Assembly: GCA_937922435.1 (NCBI GenBank)
Contig: CAKZVT010000033.1
Coordinates: 1-43,785 of the forward strand
Length of the DNA stretch: 43,785 nt
Origin: an uncultured Prevotella sp.
GTDB taxonomy: Bacteria; Bacteroidota; Bacteroidia; Bacteroidales; Bacteroidaceae
Reading direction: 5' to 3'
How positions within the stretch are numbered: position 1 is the first letter of the stretch; each line of letters begins with the position of its first letter. This document shows positions 39,304 through 43,785 of the stretch, piece after piece. The notes under the pieces were generated by a model. That model worked only from the letters and a program-made list of their open reading frames with translations. It was not told the origin of the DNA and did no database searches. Position numbers and translations under genes: made by a program.

Positions 39304-40536
39304 TTACCTCTTCTTCATTATGCTGTTCACCACGCGGATGCTCGACACGAGCTTGTTGGTGGAGGTGAACACATCGACATTCCACACGTGCGACGAGCGT
39401 CCGCGGTGTACAATGGTGCCTACGGCGCGTACCGTGTCGCCCTCGTGCGCCGAGGAGACGTGGTTGCCGCTAACCTGCATGCCCACAACGATTTCGTCGG
39501 GCTGGCAGGTTATCATCGAGCCGAGGCCCGCCACGGTCTCGGCCAGGGCCAGCGTCGCGCCTCCGTGCAGTATGCCGAAGGGCTGGCGCGTGCGCTCGTC
39601 AACGGGCATGGTGGCCTCTATGCGGTCGGGCGAGGCGTAGGTGTACTGTATTCCGAGGTTGCCCATCAGTGCGTGCTTGGCCTGGGCGTTGAGCAGGTCG
39701 AGCGGAATTTCAGACGCATGGACTTCCGATAGGATAAGTTTTTCCACGGCCTGGGCCACGCCGTCCTCCTCGTTGGAGCCTGTCACGTAGTCGGCGCACA
39801 CCTTGACGGAGTCTTGCGCGTGCCCCATCGCAACGCTCTTGCCTGCCAACTGGAGCATCGTAACGTCGGCCACGCCGTCGCCGATGGCGATTACCTCCTC
39901 GCGCTTCACGCCAAGTTGTTCCATGAGCACGGCCAAGGTGTTGGCCTTGTCAACGCCGAAGGGAACGACCTCGAGGAAATACGGCTCGGAGGGGAACACG
40001 TCGAGCACGCCGGCCAGCCGCCGCTTCCAGTGGTTTTCAAGTCCGCGCAGGGCCTCGTAGTCGTCGCTTACCAGCACGCACTTGCACGGGGCGAAGTCTA
40101 TTGCGATTGAAAATTCCGGCTCTTCCATTATTTTCAGATGGTTGAGCCACGCCTCGCGGCGTATGTGTATGTCGTCGGCGTTGTCCGTAAGGATGTATTC
40201 GTCGTGGTAGGTGAATATGGAAAAGCCGTTCTTGCGCGACTTCTTCTCAAGGTATGGTATTTGTTCGGGATTGATGCGGCGCTCGAACATCACCTCGCCC
40301 GTGCCCGCCTTGATTACCTGACAGCCGTTGTAAGCCAGTATGTAACCGCCGAAATTGCCCAGTTCGAGAGCCTTTGCCAACGGCATAAGCCCCGACGTGG
40401 GCCTGCCCGAGGCCAGCACGATGCGTATTCCCATGTGTTGCACTTTTAGCAAGGCCGCAAGCGTGCGCTTGCTGATTTCCATCTCGTTGTTTAGCAGTGT
40501 CCCGTCTACGTCGAGAACCAATAGTTTGTATTTCAT
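39304..40536 (-). CDS. Fusion: Cof-type HAD phosphatase plus hotdog thioesterase
   Basis: 410 residues in two domains. Residues 1-~272: HAD-IIB (Cof-type) phosphatase with nucleophile D9 and acid/base D11 in LDVDGTLLN, Ser/Thr motif ASGRP (42-46), lysine K197 in GVDKANT and GDGVAD (219-224), where the usual GDGxND asparagine is alanine. Residues ~275-410: PaaI/YdiI-like hotdog thioesterase with FGILHGGATLALAE (320-333; probable catalytic E333) and a C-terminal RGRSSHVWNVDV strand. The thioesterase resembles 1,4-dihydroxy-2-naphthoyl-CoA hydrolases of menaquinone synthesis; the role is inferred. Promoter-like TATCTTTG at 40571-40564. Confidence 0.88.
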   Translation of the reverse strand: MKYKLLVLDVDGTLLNNEMEISKRTLAALLKVQHMGIRIVLASGRPTSGLMPLAKALELGNFGGYILAYNGCQVIKAGTGEVMFERRINPEQIPYLEKKSRKNGFSIFTYHDEYILTDNADDIHIRREAWLNHLKIMEEPEFSIAIDFAPCKCVLVSDDYEALRGLENHWKRRLAGVLDVFPSEPYFLEVVPFGVDKANTLAVLMEQLGVKREEVIAIGDGVADVTMLQLAGKSVAMGHAQDSVKVCADYVTGSNEEDGVAQAVEKLILSEVHASEIPLDLLNAQAKHALMGNLGIQYTYASPDRIEATMPVDERTRQPFGILHGGATLALAETVAGLGSMITCQPDEIVVGMQVSGNHVSSAHEGDTVRAVGTIVHRGRSSHVWNVDVFTSTNKLVSSIRVVNSIMKKR

Positions 40537-40563
40537 AGCGTCGGGCGTTTTGGTTTACGTTTA

Positions 40564-40594
40564 CAAAGATAGCGAAAGACTGCGTGAAACCAAT
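40564..40594 (-). promoter_or_regulatory. Promoter of the HAD-thioesterase fusion gene
   Basis: On the minus strand: ATTG (40594-40591, three of four bases of TTTG), 19 bases, TATCTTTG (40571-40564), 28 bases before the ATG. Confidence 0.6.
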
Positions 40595-40645
40595 ACATTT
40601 GCAGGATTATTTCAAGTTTAAAAAAGTTAACGGCGGCGCGTCATG

Positions 40646-40728
40646 CAAAAGGCCGTCTTTCGGCTCATGAAAGACGGCCTTTTACACGATAAAAGACGGC
40701 CTTTCGCAATGCGGAAGGCCGTCTTTTG
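40646..40728. repeat. Palindromic-module array R7
   Basis: Four modules (AAAAGGCCGTCTTT, AAAGACGGCCTTTT, AAAAGACGGCCTTT, GGAAGGCCGTCTTTT), pairing into hairpins. Lies directly after the flavoprotein stop codon on the minus strand and may end that transcript. Confidence 0.82.
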
Positions 40729-40742
40729 CAAAACGTGCGCGT

Positions 40743-41357
40743 TTACCTTATGTAGCTGGTCTTTATCGGCTCTTCCCTCTCGGGCATCGGCTGGCCGCCG
40801 TTCTTCAGGCTCTTCAGCACCCAAGCCATGTTCCTGCCCAGCGTGCGCATGGTCTGAAGGCCCTCCGCGTCGTGCCCGGCCTCGCCCTTGGCATGACCGT
40901 GTACGCTGTTCCAATACTGCGAGCTTACCACTGGCATGCAGCTGATGGTGAAATACTTGTTCAGCCTGTCGAACGTCGCGCTCGCCCCTCCGCGGCGGCA
41001 TACGGCGACGGAGGCCGCAGGCTTGTAGCGCAGCAGCGGCGCAGCCGAGTAGAACAGTCTGTCGAGCAGGGCGCAGAGCGAGCCGTTAGGCCCGGCATAA
41101 TATACCGGCGAACCTACCACTATGGCGTCAGCCCCGGCAAGTTTTTCCCTCACCTTATTATATAGTGCGTCATTGAACACGCACCTGCCAAGCTCCGCGC
41201 ACTTGCCGCAGGCTATGCAGCCCTGCACCGCCTTCGCCCCGATTGACACTATTTCGGCCTCTATGCCTTCAGCTTCGAGGGTCTTCGCCACTTCCGACAG
41301 GGCGATGTACGTGTTGCCCTCGCCGCGCGGACTGCCGTTAATCAACAATACCTTCAT
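40743..41357 (-). CDS. Iron-sulfur flavoprotein / NAD(P)H-dependent FMN reductase-like
   Basis: 204 residues. Flavodoxin-like fold: FMN phosphate loop INGSPRGEGNT (6-16) and VVGSPVYYAGPNGSL near 80-94. A compact cysteine cluster C47-x2-C50-x2-C53-x5-C59 (GCIACGKCAELGRC) matches the 4Fe-4S site of iron-sulfur flavoproteins. Such proteins pass electrons from ferredoxin or NAD(P)H to small acceptors; the partner is unknown. A TAACTTTG -7 box is at 41413-41406. Single gene between a repeat array and the DUF2442 terminator. Confidence 0.85.
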   Translation of the reverse strand: MKVLLINGSPRGEGNTYIALSEVAKTLEAEGIEAEIVSIGAKAVQGCIACGKCAELGRCVFNDALYNKVREKLAGADAIVVGSPVYYAGPNGSLCALLDRLFYSAAPLLRYKPAASVAVCRRGGASATFDRLNKYFTISCMPVVSSQYWNSVHGHAKGEAGHDAEGLQTMRTLGRNMAWVLKSLKNGGQPMPEREEPIKTSYIR

Positions 41358-41500
41358 GTCTGTGTTCCTTTCAATATATCATCGAATTTATTTCATTACC
41401 GCCTGCAAAGTTACCGCATCGCGACCAAGTGCAGTGTAAACGGATTACTTGTTTTACAAACAGTTTTACACCTTCGGTGCAAACCTTGCCTATATACACA

Positions 41501-41526
41501 CAAAAACAGGCCGCCAAACGGCGACC
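41501..41526 (-). terminator. Terminator of the DUF4160-DUF2442 operon
   Basis: A 7-bp stem (41509-41515 with 41520-41526, loop AAAC on the plus strand) followed on the minus strand by TGTTTTTG. It lies 46 bases after the DUF2442 stop codon. Confidence 0.8.
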
Positions 41527-41571
41527 CGTCAGGATTAATTACATCAGCTGATTGCACCTTTACCGCACCAA

Positions 41572-41823
41572 TCAGGCCAACACCCCATTCTCGTATAAAT
41601 ACTCGGGAGCTATGTCTATATTGCCATTGTCCCATTCAAGGGTATCTGTCACCTTGAATTGTTTGAACAGGGCGATGTCCTTCAATGGTTTGAAGACAGG
41701 ATAACGCTGCACTATCCCTGTGAAATCAACCACCTTGCGGATACCGTCATTGAATTTTATCAAGATACGGTAACCGTCCAAATATTTTGCTTCCAATATC
41801 TCTTTCCACATGACGCAAATCAT
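41572..41823 (-). CDS. DUF2442 domain protein
   Basis: 83 residues from the ATG at 41823, which overlaps the stop of the upstream gene (ATGA). DUF2442 core: KYLDGYRILIKFNDGIRKVV, then FKPLKDIALFKQFKVTDTL, then WDNGNIDIAPEYLYENG. DUF2442 and DUF4160 genes are widely found side by side and are suspected to be a toxin-antitoxin-like pair; neither role is proven. Confidence 0.82.
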   Translation of the reverse strand: MICVMWKEILEAKYLDGYRILIKFNDGIRKVVDFTGIVQRYPVFKPLKDIALFKQFKVTDTLEWDNGNIDIAPEYLYENGVLA

Positions 41824-42083
41824 TTTAAAGGTTCTATTTTCTCTGGTTCCATTCCCTGCGAAGCCTTTTCCCATGCCGCCTTCAAATCCTCACGGTGCAG
41901 ACTAACCCATTCTAATACAAGGCGCAGTGCCCGTTCTGACATTTCTCCCTTTACCTTGCCATTCTCAATCTCGACTATTATCTTGTCCTTTTGATACGTT
42001 GCATGGAAATGCGGCGGATTATGGTCAAGGAAACGCATTGTTATCTTTATTCCGAAAAACTCTGATATTGTCGGCATTGGCAT
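41820..42083 (-). CDS. DUF4160 domain protein
   Basis: 87 residues (or 85 from the second ATG at 42077). DUF4160 pattern: PTISEFFGIKITMRFLDHNP, then HFHATYQKDKIIVEIENGKV, then RALRLVLEWVSLHREDLKAA. First gene of a two-gene operon with a four-base overlap to DUF2442, its own promoter and terminator, i.e. the layout of a stand-alone module. Confidence 0.82.
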   Translation of the reverse strand: MPMPTISEFFGIKITMRFLDHNPPHFHATYQKDKIIVEIENGKVKGEMSERALRLVLEWVSLHREDLKAAWEKASQGMEPEKIEPLK

Positions 42084-42102
42084 TTATCTACGTTATTGAT
42101 TA

Positions 42103-42133
42103 CAAATATAGTGAAAATAGAAAACGATGCAAA
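42103..42133 (-). promoter_or_regulatory. Promoter of the DUF4160-DUF2442 operon
   Basis: On the minus strand: TTTG (42133-42130), 19 bases, TATATTTG (42110-42103). The start codon follows at 42083 or 42077. Confidence 0.8.
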
Positions 42134-42229
42134 ATAAATTCACAAAAAACGGTTCTAATTTTACATTATATTGATTCAATGCAAAGAAAGCGGCTCTGCA
42201 CGGCATTATCAAGACGAAGTTTCCGTCTC

Positions 42230-42260
42230 GCCTTCTCACCCTCTCACCTTCTCACCTTTT
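42230..42260. repeat. Simple repeat (GGTGAGAA units) at the MscS gene end
   Basis: On the minus strand AAAAGGTGAGAAGGTGAGAGGGTGAG continues from the last codons of the channel gene and supplies its stop codon TGA. Same unit as the inverted repeat at 8700-8801, but single-armed here. Confidence 0.7.
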
Positions 42261-43442
42261 CAAGTCGCTTCCTGCCGGGCGCTGGAACACGCGCAGGCCG
42301 AACTCCTGCGCCATGACGACTGCATAGTCCAAGACCGCACTCTTGAACTGCTCGAAAGGCGTCCAGTCGACAAACCGGCAGAAGCAGTACAGCTCCAGAG
42401 GCAGCCCCTCGGGCGTAGGCTGCAGCATGCGCACCATCACCATCATGTCGTCGCGCACGTCGGGGTGCGTCTTCATGTAGCCGAGCATGAAGTCGCGGTA
42501 CACCTCCGTATTGGCAACGGGGAAGCCGGCGTCGGCGTAACGCTCCGCAGGGATGTAACCCTTGCTGACAAACCCCTCGATGTCCTCGCGCGTACAGAAG
42601 CGCACGGTGTTGGCGTCAACGTTGACGTGCAGCTTCAGCCGCCGTCCGCCCGACTCGCGCATGCCGCGCCAGTTCTGGAAAGAGTCGCTGACGAGGGCGT
42701 AAGGCGGTATGGTGGTTATGGTCTTGTCGAAGTTCTGCACCTTGACCGTGGTGAGCGACACCTCCACCACATAGCCGTTCGCGCCATACTTCTCCATCGT
42801 TATCCAGTCGCCCGGGCGCAGCATGTCGTTGGCCGACAGCTGTATGCCGGCCACAAGGCCGAGGATGGAGTCCTTGAAGATGAGCATCAGCACGGCCGCC
42901 GACGCGCCCAGGCCTGCCAGCACGGCGGTGGCGCTCTTGTCGATGACGATGCTCACAATGAGTATGCCGCCCACGACGAACGCCAGCAGGTTGAACATCT
43001 GGTAGACGCCCTTCAGCGGACGGTTGCGCAGCTTCTTGTGCGATTCGGATATTTCATAAAGCGAATGAACGCACGCGCTGACAAACAGCAGCGACACTAC
43101 CACGAGGTAAATGTTGCACACCTTGAGCAGCACCGACAGCATGCCGGGCGAATGGGTCAGTACAAGCGGCAGGCACACATACCACACCACGGGCGGAATG
43201 ATGCGGCGGAAGGCACGCATCACGCGACGGTTGAACAGATAGTCGTCCCACGTCGCCTTGGTCTTCTCCGTAACCTTCTGCACGGCAGGCATCACCGCGA
43301 AGCGGAACACCGCCGTACACACCATCGAGAGCAAGGCTACGGCGAAGGCAGCCGTCAACGGATATACCCACACGAGAATGTCCTCGGACACCCCGGCGGT
43401 GTACTTCAGGAAGTCCAAAAGCCATTTGTCAATGTCGCCCAT
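42252..43442 (-). CDS. MscS-family mechanosensitive channel (YbdG-like)
   Basis: 396 residues from MGDIDKWLLDFLKYTAGVSE; an earlier in-frame ATG at 43502 was rejected since a TACCTTTG -7 box (43479-43472) lies between. Several N-terminal membrane segments (~25-47, 75-95, 100-125, 148-165), then the pore-lining helix (TAVLAGLGASAAVLMLIFKD) and the MscS beta-domain (GLVAGIQLSANDMLRPGDWI, then VEVSLTTVKVQNFDKTIT), with an extended C-terminal domain. Length and layout match YbdG/MscM-type mini-conductance channels, which relieve osmotic stress at the inner membrane. Confidence 0.88.
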   Translation of the reverse strand: MGDIDKWLLDFLKYTAGVSEDILVWVYPLTAAFAVALLSMVCTAVFRFAVMPAVQKVTEKTKATWDDYLFNRRVMRAFRRIIPPVVWYVCLPLVLTHSPGMLSVLLKVCNIYLVVVSLLFVSACVHSLYEISESHKKLRNRPLKGVYQMFNLLAFVVGGILIVSIVIDKSATAVLAGLGASAAVLMLIFKDSILGLVAGIQLSANDMLRPGDWITMEKYGANGYVVEVSLTTVKVQNFDKTITTIPPYALVSDSFQNWRGMRESGGRRLKLHVNVDANTVRFCTREDIEGFVSKGYIPAERYADAGFPVANTEVYRDFMLGYMKTHPDVRDDMMVMVRMLQPTPEGLPLELYCFCRFVDWTPFEQFKSAVLDYAVVMAQEFGLRVFQRPAGSDLKR

Positions 43443-43471
43443 ACCGTAAAACAATGATTGGTTGCACGGCG

Positions 43472-43479
43472 CAAAGGTA
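43472..43479 (-). promoter_or_regulatory. -7 box of the MscS-family gene
   Basis: TACCTTTG on the minus strand, 30 bases before the chosen ATG. The nearest -33-like TTTG (43507-43504) is 24 bases away, slightly too far. Confidence 0.5.
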
Positions 43480-43569
43480 CAAAATAATGGCGGAAAAAGC
43501 AAGCAAAAACGCCCCAGCGCAGCACCATTCGCCGCAGTCCGCGTAACGGGCTGTCAATCAACGCGTTAC

Positions 43570-43650
43570 AAAAGGCCGCCTTTTACAGCCTAAAAGACGG
43601 CCTTTTGCAACGCGAAAGGTGGCCTTTTAGAATGCAAAAGGCCACCTTTC
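43570..43650. repeat. Palindromic-module array R8
   Basis: Four modules (AAAAGGCCGCCTTTT, AAAAGACGGCCTTTT, AAAGGTGGCCTTTT, AAAAGGCCACCTTT). The last two are reverse complements of each other and could pair as one hairpin. Confidence 0.82.
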
Positions 43651-43737
43651 ACTGTTCATCCACAATTCTATTGGATGGTTGTTGAAGGTCATTCCGTTTA
43701 TATCCTGCTACAAGTCAGGCTGTCGGTAATATGTTTT

Positions 43738-43785
43738 GGCGGATTTGCAATCCGCCGAAAAGTATTATAAGGATTTGCAATCCGC
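43738..43785. repeat. REP-like palindromes at the window edge
   Basis: GGCGGATT-TGC-AATCCGCC (43738-43756) is a perfect 8-bp hairpin; GGATTTGCAATCCGC repeats at 43771-43785, where the window ends. This looks like the start of a tandem REP-type cluster. Confidence 0.65.

Noticed and set aside
38034..39368. Long plus-strand frame opposite trpS
   Set aside because: Antisense frame; trpS has both synthetase motifs and a fitting promoter.
42171..43457. Long plus-strand frame opposite the MscS-family gene
   Set aside because: His/Arg/Val-rich shadow of a well-defined channel gene.

Overview
The window looks like a chromosomal segment of a Bacteroidota bacterium, most likely of the Prevotella group. 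The evidence is the promoter type (TAnnTTTG at -7, TTTG near -33, 19-20 bases apart) before many genes, rarity of strong Shine-Dalgarno sites, a DUF3467 gene beside rpsL, fusA followed directly by rpsJ without tuf, a C-minus L36, and Bacteroidota-type lipoproteins. The genus is inferred from gene content and repeat style and was not tested.

Left part (1-19.2 kb), scattered metabolic and envelope genes: a PepSY-like lipoprotein; a HigB/HigA-type toxin-antitoxin pair with a palindromic operator; O-acetylhomoserine sulfhydrylase; NADP-type glutamate dehydrogenase followed by an RlpA-like lipoprotein; an operon of three related membrane proteins plus a small winged-helix regulator; RidA and threonine ammonia-lyase (RidA hydrolyses the reactive imines such lyases release); glycerate kinase; an alpha/beta hydrolase; a glycine-zipper lipoprotein; a secreted GH31 glycosidase; and a Sel1-repeat protein behind a ~395-base, highly structured leader or ncRNA.

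Middle part (19.3-37.9 kb), one long minus-strand translation block: rpsL, rpsG, fusA, then the fused S10-spc-alpha clusters (rpsJ, rplC, rplD, rplW, rplB, rpsS, rplV, rpsC, rplP, rpmC, rpsQ, rplN, rplX, rplE, rpsN, rpsH, rplF, rplR, rpsE, rpmD, rplO, secY, map, infA, rpmJ, rpsM, rpsK, rpsD, rpoA, rplQ), closed by a clear terminator at 19253-19289. It carries none of the interspersed repeats. Upstream, a DUF3467 gene has its own terminator.

Right part (38-43.8 kb), all minus strand: trpS; a fusion of a Cof-type HAD phosphatase with a hotdog thioesterase; an iron-sulfur flavoprotein; a DUF4160-DUF2442 pair; and an MscS-family channel.

Gene-free stretches longer than about 300 bases: 1996-2446 holds the toxin-antitoxin promoter/operator, one repeat array and the metY -7 box; 5898-6581 holds a terminator, a repeat array, a MITE-like element and a promoter; 10618-11277 holds a promoter, a MITE-like element and an array; 14347-14761 holds a 44-bp tandem repeat and an array; 17159-17892 holds an array, a promoter and the structured RNA; 18952-19316 holds a MITE-like element and the ribosomal terminator; 43443-43785 holds a promoter box, an array and REP-like palindromes. 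No tRNA, rRNA, CRISPR array or transposase gene was seen.

The most unusual content is non-coding: (i) the RNA before the Sel1 gene, with mutually exclusive long pairings; (ii) three copies of a 236-237 bp MITE-like element whose palindromic arms change together; (iii) eight arrays of a ~20-bp palindromic module; (iv) perfect 37-38 bp inverted repeats of simple sequence at gene ends, some supplying stop codons.
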